Part shown: one piece after another, positions 1-11,199 of the stretch
How positions within the stretch are numbered: the stretch's first letter is position 1
How the letters are laid out: every line of letters begins with the position of its first letter
Assembly: GCA_963556495.2 (NCBI GenBank)
Contig: OY747710.1
Span: forward strand, 42,755,500-42,819,499
Length of the DNA stretch: 64,000 nt
Source: Valencia hispanica
Lineage: Eukaryota > Chordata > Actinopteri > Cyprinodontiformes > Valenciidae
Reading direction: 5' to 3'
Program-made: the position numbers and the translations under genes
The notes under the pieces: model-generated
Told to the model about the DNA's origin: nothing
What the model saw: the letters and a program-made list of their open reading frames with translations, nothing else
The model's database searches: none

Positions 1-234
1 AAATATCACTGTTTAGCCGCAGCAGCTCAACTTTCTTTTTCCAACAGCAATCTCCCCATCTGCTTTATGGGCTTTTCCCAATGTCTGCCATGAGTGAAAT
101 TTTCTTTAGAATTTTGTATTTTTACAACTTTTGCTTGGTGTTTGCAGCTTAATATTATATACAGTTAAATCCTAAATCATTCCTGCCCCTGGCAGAATTA
201 GGTCAAAATATATTTTACTAAAGGTACTTATTAA

Positions 235-650
235 TGTTTAGGAGTGGCCTAGCCAGAGTCCCGAGTTGGATCTGATAGAGAATCTGTGGAGGAAGCGGAA
301 AAATAGTGTGATGGAAAGGAATCTTTCCCAACGTCAAAGATTGAGTTGATCATCAAAAAATAGACAAAACACCCGAGAAGACATTAAAAGACTGGTCAGC
401 AATTACAGGAAGAGTTTGATAAAAAAAAGAAGTTTTTTTTACTTATTATTAACAAGGCTATAAACATTTTTCAACAAGCTATTTTTAGCAGCTTTTTTAT
501 TTATTTATAAATTGATGCCCCTTTTACATTATTTTGTCATCTTTTGTCATATTGTCTATCAAAAACAAACTTCCTGGTTAGATGAAAATCATTTTAAATT
601 AAATTCTGCCATGGGATGTTCAGTGTAATTCTGGTCTTAACTGTTTTTAA
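235..650 (+). mobile_element. Tc1/mariner transposase relic, 3' part
   Basis: Around 242-300 the plus strand reads EWPSQSPELDLIENLW, the conserved block around the last catalytic acid of Tc1-type DDE transposases (family form [11 protein letters not shown]). The frame then decays into stops through about 415. The sequence to about 650 resembles the tail of a Tc1-like element. Only the C-terminal part survives, so it cannot be active. Element limits are approximate and no terminal repeat was identified. Confidence 0.75.
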
Positions 651-1275
651 ACATGGTACCAGAGGATTCTGCAGTGGTACTTATAACTGGAAAAGGCACT
701 TCCATCACAACGCCATCTCTTCTATACCACATTTGTTTCATGAATTAGGGTCTTGTAAAATGAGGCTTATGAAAGCAAACATAGACATAAAAAAAGATCA
801 AATCTTTTTCATTATTTATTTTTTTGTTACGTTATCTCAGATGGAGTTTGTGTGTACAGTAAGGTACAGTACTTTGAGTTGACTGAGATTGCTTTGGAGA
901 TCTTTTTGTAAAGAAGAAGCTGAAAAGAAAAACTGCTAGACTAAAAAAGTCCGCTAACTGCTTCTTAGCTATAAGCACACACTTAAGCATGTTATTGTGA
1001 TATCTAGTAGAGAAAAAAAATCACTCTTGTACAATTTATTTATTTGAAATTGAAATCTTGACGTTTTAAATATAAACTGAAGCTGTACATTTTGGGTGTT
1101 CTTACTTTTAAATAAATTTTTCCCGCTAAAACCACCCAACCCTGCAGTCTAGTGTCGCATATTAACCTGTTTACTAAGAACTGTTCCGATTACATGCATC
1201 CTGATTTTCTGACCCCTTCCTGGCTGCTGTACAGCTTCAAAGAGATCTTCAACTCACCCTTTAGTCGTGTTGGTG
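651..1275. other. AT-rich intergenic DNA, nothing recognised
   Basis: No coding pattern, RNA gene or clear repeat was recognised here. It is AT-rich with homopolymer runs. Confidence 0.5.
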
Positions 1276-1289
1276 CCACTAGATGGCGC
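1276..1289 (+). promoter_or_regulatory. CTCF consensus motif, forward
   Basis: CCACTAGATGGCGC matches all 14 positions of the vertebrate CTCF core CCASYAGRKGGCRS. It lies about 3.6 kb beyond the pou3f2 stop codon and points toward the gene. Occupancy is inferred, not shown. Confidence 0.6.
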
Positions 1290-1640
1290 TTGAGCACCGA
1301 CTATCCTCCATCCTTCAGACTTTCTTCACCAGATCAGTCAGCAGCACAGCCCCTGTTTTATTCCCCCCCCCCCCCATCCTTCCTTCTCTGTGAGCCTGAT
1401 GGGAAATTTCAAGTCACCTAAATAAAAAGGAAGGTGTAATTAACGCGACGCGCTATTAATTGCATCTGCAAGAGAGTGGATGAAGGGCACCAGGGCGTGC
1501 TTTCCCTTTTTTATTACGCGACCCCCCTGAAAAAAGTCTTCTTGGGATATCAGAGAGAGAGGGAGGGTGGATGAGCTGTTTCCTGATGCCCATTCAAGTC
1601 AGGCGTCCAAATGGCAATCCGGGTCAAACAGCTAACGGCT

Positions 1641-1674
<34 letters not shown>
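1641..1674. repeat. (ATG)n microsatellite
   Basis: About eleven perfect ATG/ATC trinucleotide units. Read on the minus strand they give an isoleucine run, which is not a real protein. Confidence 0.95.
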
Positions 1675-3409
1675 GGCAGAGAGGGATGTCCACTGATCTG
1701 AGGACGACATTAGCTGTGTCTATCATCATGTAATCTACCAACTCTTGTGGATTACAAACAAACAATCGGGTCGATCAAATCAGTTTTCAACATAAAAGCA
1801 CAAAGTTTAGTATGTTTAGATCTTCTAGGGGGGCAACATCATTATTGTTTTTCTACAAACTACAGATTAGTGATCACACTGAAGTCCAGATCAGTGGAAA
1901 CATGAAGTTTGTGTGATTTGCCCAGCTCATCCTCAGACTCATGGTGCTGCAGAGTTTAGAAATGCAACAGGAAAGGAATTTGATTGGAAATCAAAGTAAA
2001 ACAATTGGCAGATTTTTTTTTTTTTTGGGGGGGGGGGCATTTTGGTGCGACTTAATGACAGATCAGATGAGCAGCTTGGAGTTTTTCCTACATAGACAAC
2101 AGAAAGCGCAGGGGTCACCACTTGCAGAATATATGTCAAATCAAGTGCTTTCAAATGTTTGAGACGATACTTCTGTTTTCTCCATTTTAGCCACAGCTTG
2201 TATTTAGGTATTGAGTTTATTTGTACTTTTTTGTACTTTTTTTTTTTGAGTCAGATTAAAGGCTCCACAGGGGCCTGGTTCAGAAGATGCCAAATTACGG
2301 TCAAGCAAACACAGTTAAAGAAATAGCTTTTGTTTTCAAAAAAGCAAATAAAATCACATAGTTTTAGGAGGTTAAAAGAAATCACCGTAATGGACCCCTT
2401 TTAAGCCTTCCAGGGAGCCCGCTTTGCTTCTCGAACCCCAGCTTGAAGACCTAATTGAACCCCAGATGAAAGCTGTGGCCAAAGTCAGTCCATTTAAAAG
2501 CAGCCTTGGGGCAGAAACAACACATCATCAACTCACAATCTTCCATTCATCCAGTCTCATTTTCTCGCAGCCATTAATTCCTCTCAAACGACTGAGCTGC
2601 AGCCACAGCTGTCAGGCAGAGCATGAACCTGCTGCAGCACCACTCACATTTTCTGGCTTTATCAGTACAGATGCTGTAAAACAACAAAAGCAAAAAAAAA
2701 AAAAAACAGGTAGGCTTCACGTTGGAAAAAAAGCCTTTTTAATATCAACCTCATTATTTAAAAATGTGCAAGTCCTTTGTTCATGTGGCAAGAGATGAAA
2801 GACCAGCAGGCATTTATCACCTCTGATAGATCTACCCCACGTTCATCCAGTGAATATGACGACATCTCCCAGCCCTAAAATAATAATAATAATAACATTA
2901 ATATTAATCAAAAATAAAAAACAAGCAAAACAAATCCACACATTGGATTGCTACAGGTATACATCCCATAACTTCAGTCAAAATCTGATCGTTTCATTAA
3001 AGCTACCGAAGAGAGATTTCAGTGATCGTTTCTGTAGAAACAGGAGAGGGGGCAATTAAATAAAAATAAAATGTGGAAGGGAGGGAATGAAATCCCTGGA
3101 TATGTATCTTTGCATAAAAAAAGCGAGCTACTGTTTGGAATTAAAACATATATGTATATATACATTTATCTGTGTTTGACTGTCCAGGCGTGTGGCAATC
3201 CCCGCTGTGTAACTCCGCCGTTGCAAAACAAAAGCCTTCCCCCCGTCTCATTTCACATATATATTTCTCTCGTATTTTACGTCATGTATATAAAAAGAAA
3301 ATTACGTAATAAATTACAAGCTAATCAAAAACAAAACAAAGCTAGAAAAATAAGACCTAATTTTCTATAACCACGTTGTCCCTCCACAATAAAGCAATAA
3401 TAATATTTT

Positions 3410-3410
<1 letters not shown>

Positions 3411-3443
<33 letters not shown>

Positions 3444-3584
3444 TAATTTCATCATAAGCTGCAAAAATGTTTTTAAATATTATTTAAACGTTTTTTTAAA
3501 AGAAACGTGTAAAGACCGTATTATTATTATTATTATTATTATTATTACTAATATTATTATTATTATTACTAATATTATTATTAT
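3411..3584. repeat. Opposed (TAA)n and (ATT)n tracts, potential hairpin
   Basis: A (TAA)n tract at 3411-3447 is followed about 70 bp later by an (ATT)n tract at 3519-3584 with a few ACT interruptions. The tracts are reverse complements, so a single strand or a transcript could fold on itself. They lie within the probable 3' UTR or 3' flank of pou3f2. Confidence 0.85.
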
Positions 3585-4240
3585 CCGGAAATTTTGAATT
3601 ATTTCTGAACATTTCTAAACCTTAATTGTCTGTCTCGGTTCCGGTTCTGAAGCGCGGGCGGGAAATAGCTCAGACCAAGCTGAACTCACTGGCATTTAAA
3701 TCAATAACATGGGCTGGAAATTAAATGCGCAAAAAATCAAATAAAAAATAATAAGAAGAAGAAGTTACGCAACTGAACGTAAATTAGAGCGACATAAAGA
3801 ACAGTACGCAAATACAAGGCAGTAGGTAGGTCGACTCCTGAAACTCAATAATAAAAAAATATATAATAATCATAGAAAAAAAAGAACAAAAAAAGTGCCC
3901 CAGTGAAAAATATTTTTTTTAAAAGAAGGGATAAATTCATGACTTTCCGTGTAAAGTTTTACACTATTTACAGATGTGAATCCGAATGTTTTCGCTGCCA
4001 TCTTATTTTCGCTGAGATATCCCATGTTCTCATGGAAAAAGTGCCAGATAGTCCAATCAATCGCCGTGGAGCCATGTTTTTCCTTTTTTTCTTTTCTTTC
4101 TTGGAGTGGAAAAAAAAAACGCTCTGAGGGAGGAGATCATGTTATTGAACTCTGGTTGCGATGGCTGACAAAAAACCCCCCCAAAAAAACCCAGAACGGG
4201 CTCTGTGTTTACACCACTAATTGCAGCGGTCGCGGCACGA

Positions 4241-4305
4241 ATAATAATAATAATAATATGATAATAATAATAATAATAATAATGTAATAATAATGTGATA
4301 ATAAA
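4241..4305. repeat. (AAT)n microsatellite
   Basis: Interrupted AAT/TAA repeats with ATG interruptions. It is the third AAT-type tract downstream of pou3f2; a shorter one is at 2878-2896. Confidence 0.9.
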
Positions 4306-4920
4306 GGAATGGCAGCTGATCTCTGTGCTGACAGATGGGACTCCACTGGACTGGGGATGCAGCCGTCATGGCCTCCTCCACTTCACTCCATTAACGCAGC
4401 TCTCTGTGACCCCCAGCTGCCCCCCCCCCCCCTTCACTGCAGGACGCACATTTTGGAGCAACTACGAAACTAACCCGCTTTTTGCACACAGCAACAATAA
4501 TGCTGGACTTGATAGAAAAGTGGCAAATGGAAACTATTCTGCTAGGTTTTTCGTCTAAAAACCTCCTCCTCCTCCACCTCCTCCACCCCTCTCCCCGTTT
4601 TTTTGTTTTGTTTTATTTTGTGTGTTTTTTTTGTGTGTTTTTTGAGTCAAGTATAATTTTAATACACAACAGGGGCTACACCTTAAAACCGCGTCGACTC
4701 ACAGTGCTGGGCATGTGTCCTCGGAGAGCACAAACTGTCCCCCCACCACCACCAACCCCACCCCCTCTCACACATTCACTGCAGATATTGTGGAGGTACT
4801 CACTGCAATCTATTATACATAAAACACTCACTAGATCGTCTCATAGTCCAGTGATTTATATATAACCTCGGGGATAAATAGAAACGGTGAACGAGTCCTG
4901 GAGGAGCGCTCCAGCGGAGT

Positions 4921-6066
4921 TCATTGGACCGGGGTCTGGACCCCGTGGTGCGGCGGCGTGTCCCCGTACACATCCTCGCTGCCCGGCAGCGCTCCTCCGG
5001 GGGGCGTCATGCGCTTCTCCTTCTGTCTCCTGTTACAAAACCAAACTCTCACCACCTCTTTCTCCAGGTGAAGACTATCCGCCAGGTTGATTATTTCCGA
5101 CGCGGCCGGTTTAGGGCACTTCAAAAAATGGCTCTCCAAAGCTCCCTTTACGCTCACTTCGATCGAGGTCCGTTTTTTCCTTTTCCTGCCCTGCGCCGCG
5201 ATCTTGTCCAGGCTGGTCGGGCTGCCCGAGGTGGAGTCCGCTTCCTCCAGCCACTTGTTCAACAGAGGCTTCAGTTTGCACATGTTTTTGAAGCTGAGCT
5301 GCAGGGCCTCAAACCTGCATATGGTTGTTTGGGAAAACACATTTCCGTACAGGGTCCCCAGGGCGAGTCCCACGTCCGCCTGCGTGAAGCCCAGCTTGAT
5401 CCTCCGCTGCTTGAACTGCTTGGCGAACTGCTCCAGATCGTCCGATGTCGGCGTGTCCTCGTCCGAGTGGTCGTGGTGACTCTGCGGCCGGTGCTGGTGC
5501 TGATGCTGGGACGGAGGGTGGCCGTGCTCGCTGAGGTGCGGGCTGTGGTGGTCCTCGTGGCTGTCTCTGAGGTTGTGGTGGTGCATCCCCTGCCCGCTCC
5601 CCGGGATCAGCCCGTTGACGCTGAAGCCCGGCTGGGAGTAAATAAGGCTCTGGCCGTTCGTCGTCGCCATGCTCGGTATGTGCGCCGCGGTGGTGGTTCT
5701 CCACGCCCGCGCGTCGTGGTGGTTCCCGTGCGCCTGGTGCACCAGGTGGGGCGGCCGTGACTGGTGCTGCAGGTTGTTGCTGGAATTGTGCATCTCCTCC
5801 CGGGTGCCCTGCACCGCGGGTTTGATGTCCTGCTCCGCGCCTAGCGGACTCGAGGACCACGGGGTCCCCTCTCCGTGGGACAGCGCCGTGATCCACTGGT
5901 GCGCGTGGCTGAGCGTGTGGCTGTTGCTCTGCAGCGGGTAGTCGCTCTGCAACAAGCTCTGCGCGTCCCGGTACGCCGTGGCTTGCTGCATGCCGCCGGG
6001 CTCCGAGTGCACGATGGATGAACTGGAGGTGAGGATGCTGTAGTGGTTAGACGCTGCGGTCGCCAT
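4921..6066 (-). CDS. pou3f2: POU class 3 transcription factor, Brn-2 type
   Basis: Single-exon, 381-residue neural transcription factor that binds octamer-like DNA in the nucleus. The N-terminus [10 protein letters not shown], the [11 protein letters not shown] block and the C-terminus [13 protein letters not shown] are Brn-2 hallmarks. Residues 162-200 are histidine-rich. The POU-specific domain spans about 202-279, a short linker follows, and the POU homeodomain spans about 294-353 with recognition helix RVWFCNRRQ. The length suits fish POU3F2, which lacks the long Gly and Gln runs of mammals. I chose the ATG at 6066: it gives the canonical N-terminus and has G at -3 and G at +4. An in-frame ATG at 6207 would add 47 residues but has a weak context. 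No introns, as usual for POU3 genes. Which teleost duplicate (a or b) it is remains unresolved. Homeodomain residues between helices 1 and 2 differ from the usual sequence (see findings). Confidence 0.93.
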   Translation of the reverse strand: MATAASNHYSILTSSSSIVHSEPGGMQQATAYRDAQSLLQSDYPLQSNSHTLSHAHQWITALSHGEGTPWSSSPLGAEQDIKPAVQGTREEMHNSSNNLQHQSRPPHLVHQAHGNHHDARAWRTTTAAHIPSMATTNGQSLIYSQPGFSVNGLIPGSGQGMHHHNLRDSHEDHHSPHLSEHGHPPSQHQHQHRPQSHHDHSDEDTPTSDDLEQFAKQFKQRRIKLGFTQADVGLALGTLYGNVFSQTTICRFEALQLSFKNMCKLKPLLNKWLEEADSTSGSPTSLDKIAAQGRKRKKRTSIEVSVKGALESHFLKCPKPAASEIINLADSLHLEKEVVRVWFCNRRQKEKRMTPPGGALPGSEDVYGDTPPHHGVQTPVQ

Positions 6067-6205
6067 GACTCCCGGAGCCGGACTGGTCGCTCTTATTAAA
6101 GGAACCTCACATTTGACAGATCCGCTCCTGCCCATAGGCGGCTCCCAGGCGTTCTGCCAAGTGGACGCCGAGGCGCACCTGGACTCCGCGCCGCCCCCGT
6201 CGCTC

Positions 6206-6263
6206 ATTGGGCGTTGAAAAAAATGATGGACGTGGTTGCCAAGAGCAACGGCGCGCGGATTGG
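6206..6263 (-). promoter_or_regulatory. Promoter-proximal CCAAT boxes of pou3f2
   Basis: ATTGG occurs on the plus strand at 6206-6210 and 6259-6263, giving CCAAT boxes on the coding strand 140-200 bp upstream of the canonical ATG, inside the GC-rich island. The outer one is 9 bp from the X-box at 6235-6249. No TATA box was recognised. The first CCAAT overlaps the upstream in-frame ATG. Confidence 0.5.
6235..6249. promoter_or_regulatory. RFX X-box motif upstream of pou3f2
   Basis: GTTGCCAAGAGCAAC fits the RFX consensus GTNRCC-N(0-3)-RGYAAC at every fixed position, with a 3-bp spacer. It lies about 170 bp upstream of the canonical start. RFX factors act in ciliated and neural cells. Function here is inferred from the motif alone. 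Confidence 0.55.
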
Positions 6264-6269
6264 CTCGGT

Positions 6270-8040
6270 GGGAGTCTCAACAAACACAGCCTTGTTTGCT
6301 GGAGAGGTGCGACTTTGAGGCTCCTGTGGAAGCGGAGAGCCGGAGTGCAGCGTGAGGAGACGGAGCTCCGGGATCAGCAGTGCAGCTGTAAGATCCTGTT
6401 GATTTACTTTGTCAGTCATGTTTTATCCAGACTCAGGCTGCAGGTAGCCCAGTTCCAGCTCAGGCTTTCCTCTGATGCAGACAACAGCTTATTTAGTCGG
6501 GGTTTGAAATGTGGTTGTGCACAACAGTTTAGATTGTGAGTTAGCCATGTTTTATTTTTGAAATGAGACCAATTAGTTGCATATTTAGGTCATCTTTTAT
6601 GTGCATATGGTAACAAGTTAACTTTTTTTTTATTTTTTTACTAATTTTATTCTTGAACGCGGCAAGCGCGCAGCATTTTGTTGTGGGCGACTGATTGGGA
6701 ATTATTCCGTTTTATTTGTGCAATGTTGCTTATTTTTATGTGTAAAAAGACATAACACCATTTCTCATTAGAACTCATCATTTCGACTCACTTCTTTGAG
6801 CCGACACGAATCAAAGCATTATATGTTTATACAATCTAACTCAATGGAGAACTAATAACTCTAATAAATGTTGTTTTTATGGTGTTTCCGGATTGTAAAC
6901 ACCGTAAGAAAACGCTAAAACGTATCTGAGAGATGACATCCCCCATGCAACAAAACTATGAATTCCCACCATTTTTTAGGTTCATAAACATTCAACCAAG
7001 GAACTAATAGCATAATGCAGGTTTTAAGTTAATAAGAAAATTAGGTAAATGTTATAGATGTGCTTTGATGTGAAAATATTAATAAATATATCATTGCCCA
7101 TTTTCTGTTTTATTTAATACACCCATTGACAAACGGCAACAGTTCTTCTTTTGTATGTCCTTGGGGTGGATGTTTAATATTATTCATAATTTCTTTTTAA
7201 TTACAAAAAGCAGAATTAAGACGTTTGTGCTTAATGTGGTGATAGATAGCACTCAATGTAAAACATTTCCAAATTAATTACACTTTATGCATTATTCTGG
7301 TTTCGTTTACAGTGACTTTTTTTAGGCTAAGGGAAACTTCAGAATGACTTATTATAGTTCTAATATTGATCACTGGATATTTGTAAGAGATGCTCAGCTG
7401 CTCATTGTAAACAAACTGAATTAAACCAATCAGGGTTTAGCCGTGATGGGAGGGGCTACAGACTAGGCACGAGCTGGTATTGGACTAAATAAAATAAAAT
7501 AAAAAACACTGCTTTGCAGTATTTGCCCTAAAATTAAAAACAAAATGTATAACTTCATCTGATTGCTTTTATTTCTAACAGAGAAGCATAATTTTGATAA
7601 TTAGGCATAAAGTTATTTGTTAATAATGTCATTCATAACCTTTACCGACCGCCCATGTTGTTTGCAACTGAAATATTTTAATACAGCCCAATTTTTCTGT
7701 GTTGTAAGTGAGGGACACGTGACTGGCAGTGTGCAGCAACATGTGGGGGAGGGGCTGTGTCGTGTTACTCTATGCATCCCAGATCCAGAGAAAACTCCAT
7801 GTATTCCAGGAGCTTCTCTGGCATCTCAGTAAAATGACTTTAAACCATAGGAACGGTATTGTGGGAAATGTTAGTTTTGAAACCATCACTCCCTAAAACC
7901 TTGATATGCCAGAAACCAACCCGTGCCATCCCTACCACAGTCTGAGAAAAAGTACTTTTCAAACGTAGGTTTAGCGTCGTACGTGACAGGATTCCTTGAT
8001 TTAGAAAATGAAATAAACGAAGACCGAAGGTGTTTACAGC
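6270..8040. other. Upstream flank of pou3f2, no gene seen
   Basis: After a GC-rich stretch to about 6400 the sequence becomes AT-rich. No splice-bounded coding pattern or RNA gene was found. 7690-7930 may hold an old interspersed repeat, but it was not identified with confidence. Confidence 0.45.
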
Positions 8041-8044
8041 TCTT

Positions 8045-8690
8045 TAAGGCAAGGCAAGGCAATTTTATTTGTATAGCACACTTTCAACAGCAGGGTAATT
8101 CAAGGTGCTTTACATGATTTGGTGATTTAAAAAACAAAAAAACAATGGAAATTAAAAGTAAAAGAAACACACATTACACATGATACACAACAAAGTAAGA
8201 GAAAGATCAATAAAGCAAGAGAGCATGAACACATTTCATACATATGACATCAAGCATTTAATCGAAGGCAATTCTAAACAGATGGGTTTTTAGTCTCGAT
8301 TTAAAGCAGTTCAGAGTTTCAGCAGCTCTACACTCGTCAGGAAGTCTGTTCCAGATAAGGGGAGCATAGAAACTGAAAGCTGCTTCTCCATGTTTAGTTC
8401 TGAGTCTAGGGATGTTTAGTAGGCTAGAGTTGGAGGACCTTAGTGGTCTTGGGGGTTGGTACCATGACAACAGGTCTTCAACATATTTTGGAGCTAAGCC
8501 ATGTAATGATTTATAAACCAGTAGGAGTATTTAGAAGTCTATTCTCTGAGCTACAGGGAGCCAGTGTAAGGACTTTAGAACTGGGGTGATGTGCTCTACT
8601 TTCCTGGTTCTAGTGAGGACGCGAGCGGGAGCGTTCTGGATCAGCTGCAGCTGTCTGATTGACTTTTTAGTCAGACCTGTGAAGATGCTT
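8045..8690 (-). mobile_element. L2-like LINE, 5'-truncated 3' end
   Basis: Minus-strand translation gives the C-terminal end of a CR1/L2-type reverse transcriptase, including HITPVLKSLHWLPV, LLSWYQPPRPLRSSNSSLL and APLIWNRLPDECRAA. It is followed by an AT-rich 3' UTR and a short (GCCTT)n tail at about 8045-8062. The frame is partly open (8258-8470), but the RT core and endonuclease are missing. A second copy of this subfamily is at 60,345-60,930. It differs from the L2-like element at 50.3-54.9 kb. Confidence 0.8.
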
Positions 8691-8699
8691 TAAGGACAA

Positions 8700-10410
8700 A
8701 TTGCTACAACTCATATCAGTAGAAAAAGTTTGGGAATTCGTTTTCACGTCTTCTAGAGAACTGCTCTAGAGGTAATAGCGTGTCAAAAGGCTTCTGTGGT
8801 TGCTCACCGTCCACTGAAGTGAAAACAGACAGAGGTGAACAGAAGGATTAAGTCCTAGCTAAGGCCTCTGGTCCAGGGCACGAAGGGCAAGTCTCCATCC
8901 CATCCCAGCTGTCGTTCCCCCCGATGTCAGCTTCAGGGACCAGGACTTTGTCCAGAGAGGGGACATTCCTGGCCCACTGCTGCTGGTTGCCATAGGGAGA
9001 GGTAAATGAAACAACAGCAGTTGCGTCACTGCTGATGCCCCCCACCCCCACCCCACCCATCCACGACTGTCTAAAGACCTCTATTTAGAGAGGCTCTGTG
9101 CTGCGAGGACAAAGCCTTTGTAGGGATAAAGGAGGGAGGAGTGAGGAACGCAGGCCCCCAAAAGAAAGAAAGGACTAGAAGAGTTGAAAAAAATGAGATT
9201 ATGTCTCTCCTCAGAGCGGCTCCTCACTCTGCAGAGAGATGAATCAAACCGAACAGAAATGTCATATTTTGTAACCAGAAGCAGGTTTCAACTTTACAAC
9301 TTCTGGGTGTTGTCACCATTTAGATTTAAAGGAAGGAATACTTTTCAACTGTACGGATGCAATTAAAAAAAGCACCGTAGGTTGGTCTGGCCTACAACAA
9401 TTTACTTCCCCAGATATAACATATTACCTAGTGGCAACAAATTAAACCAATAAATCAGCCCATACAGCTCCCAATATCCCTAATTTATAACTTTCTCACC
9501 ATGCAAATGACTGAAACCGTAATTAAACATTTTATTTAATAACGCGGACCCGCAGTAAAATTAAAAGGCATAAAAAAAAGCAATCAAAAGAAATATTTTC
9601 ACAAAAATTCCAAACTGTTCAGGGAACACACAAAAGCCTATATGTGAAATATTCACACTCACAAATCATTCTCAGCTATGTTAATTTATTCGAAAAGTTC
9701 AACCAAGGACACATGTCAAGTGTGCAGACAGAGGGAAGAGAACAATGCAGAGGCATGTAAGAAGAGGCAGGTGCTAATTGCAGCATGTCCGTTCTCTCTG
9801 ACCCGGACCAGATTGTTTTAAAATCTATAAGACACTTTGAGGTGTTCCAAAACTTCTTCTGGTTGCTTTGATCCTTCTTTAGTGCCCAGAGGGGACATTT
9901 TTTTTTATCTTTAATCTTTTACCTTATAACCCCAAAAACATGATTTTTATTCCATGTGTTTGATTGTATCAAATGTACTCTGGCACATGCTTTTTAAGTT
10001 TGCTGTATTTTTTTTAAGTCATGCTAAAAATATGTTCCTTTGGTTGGGAAAGTCTGATAATTACAACCATGTAAGCCTAATGTATCAATTATGATACAAA
10101 ACAATGAAAAAAAATCAAAGGCAGTCATTCAAACTTTTTTTATTTATTAGAAGCATCAAATTAAGAGTTCGCATTATAACAAAATTATTTTTTAAAGTAT
10201 TATCTCTTGTATCAGGCTTTAAAAAGTTAACTATATTCGTAGCTATAAATTGGGCAGTAATTTACTAAATTTACTACAGTAAATATTTTTATGGCACATG
10301 ATGGCAAAAAAACGACAAAAAAGTGCTCTAATACTTGTCATAAATTAAGTACATTTTTATACTAAGCGTAAACATCATTACAATGTTTACAGCAGTGAAA
10401 CACACACACT
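8700..10410. other. Intergenic DNA, nothing recognised
   Basis: Mixed composition with no coding exon or RNA gene recognised. A perfect octamer ATGCAAAT occurs at 9501-9508, which is compatible with chance in AT-rich DNA. Confidence 0.4.
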
Positions 10411-10414
10411 GTGA

Positions 10415-11190
10415 TTAAAGTGGATAATGAGGATCAAGAGAGTAACACACACAAAATGGTCCTATTCCATGTAAAGCTGAGCTCTTTAATGAAAGATTTG
10501 TGATTGGGCCTTTAATGGATCTCATTTCATAGGCTAATAATCCTTTATAGATGTGACTCCAGCTGCACTGACAGCTCATGCAGCCACCAGGATTTAAGTT
10601 ATGCCGTGAAAAGTTTCTGGGCACGGCTCAGTCATTCATTCTGCTAATATTCCACATTATTGTGGCGTAACATTGAAATCGGCCAAATCAAAAGAACATT
10701 GTGGTAATTAGGCTGTAATTCGAGGAATTACCACATCGCCACACAGGCTTAAATAGTCGTGTTGGGAGAAACGCAAAGCACATTATTTTAATGGTGTAAT
10801 ATGCAAACTACGGCTCGTTTCAATTACATGGCTTAACAATGCATAAATGATGCGAGCCTTGTTATTTGGACTGCAGGGTCCGCTGTTATTCAGTCGCTCG
10901 GAAGGGCCAACGATGGGGGCCCTCCTCTCGTGCACTGGGTGTTGAGCTGCTGCCAAACTACATTTAAGGGAGTGAAGTGAACGTTGGGAATGTAAGCGTT
11001 AAATTAACAGTAAGATAATTATATGACCCGTGTGCTGTAAAGATTCAATTTCTAACGCTCTAATTAGGCAACGGTCTCCCCCATACATCAGCTCACATCC
11101 CTCTGCCACTTTCTCACCCGAAAACGTCCTGCGAGCGGAAATAATTAGATTTTATTAAGACACGGCTCGGGTAATAAAGGAAATCAAAGG
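10415..11190. promoter_or_regulatory. Candidate conserved noncoding block (enhancer-like)
   Basis: Repeat-free, balanced-composition DNA about 4.3 kb upstream of pou3f2, with clustered homeodomain-type TAAT/ATTA cores (for example TGGTAATTAGGCTGTAATT near 10,702), an ATGCAAAC octamer variant near 10,802 and AACAATGCATAAATGATGC near 10,836, which places SOX- and POU-like half sites together. POU3 loci usually sit among developmental enhancers. Conservation cannot be tested here. Confidence 0.4.
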
Positions 11191-11199
11191 CAGGGGTTG

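Larger units (their letters stand above)
1290..4920. other. pou3f2 3' flank, probably containing its 3' UTR
   Basis: AT-rich DNA downstream of pou3f2, with no credible ORF. POU3 genes often have long 3' UTRs, so part of this is probably transcribed from the minus strand. A minus-strand AATAAA lies near 4612, about 310 nt after the stop, and others lie further out (for example near 1347 and 1507). Which one is used cannot be told. The block also holds an (ATG)n tract at 1641-1674, a T/G run near 2013-2038 and several (AAT)n tracts. Confidence 0.5.

Noticed and set aside
2424..2798. 124-codon open frame ending in a Lys-rich run
   Set aside because: Composition follows AT-rich filler and a poly-A run, with no homology signal. 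It lies in the pou3f2 3' flank.
4924..5896. Long open frames antisense to and overlapping pou3f2 (278 codons on plus, 195 on minus in another frame)
   Set aside because: They are shadows of the GC-rich, His-rich pou3f2 coding sequence. Their low-complexity Val/Arg-rich text matches no family.
9501..9508. Perfect octamer ATGCAAAT, with others near 15,947, 36,885 and 47,680
   Set aside because: An AT-rich 8-mer is expected several times by chance on two strands of 64 kb. None is clustered with a gene start.
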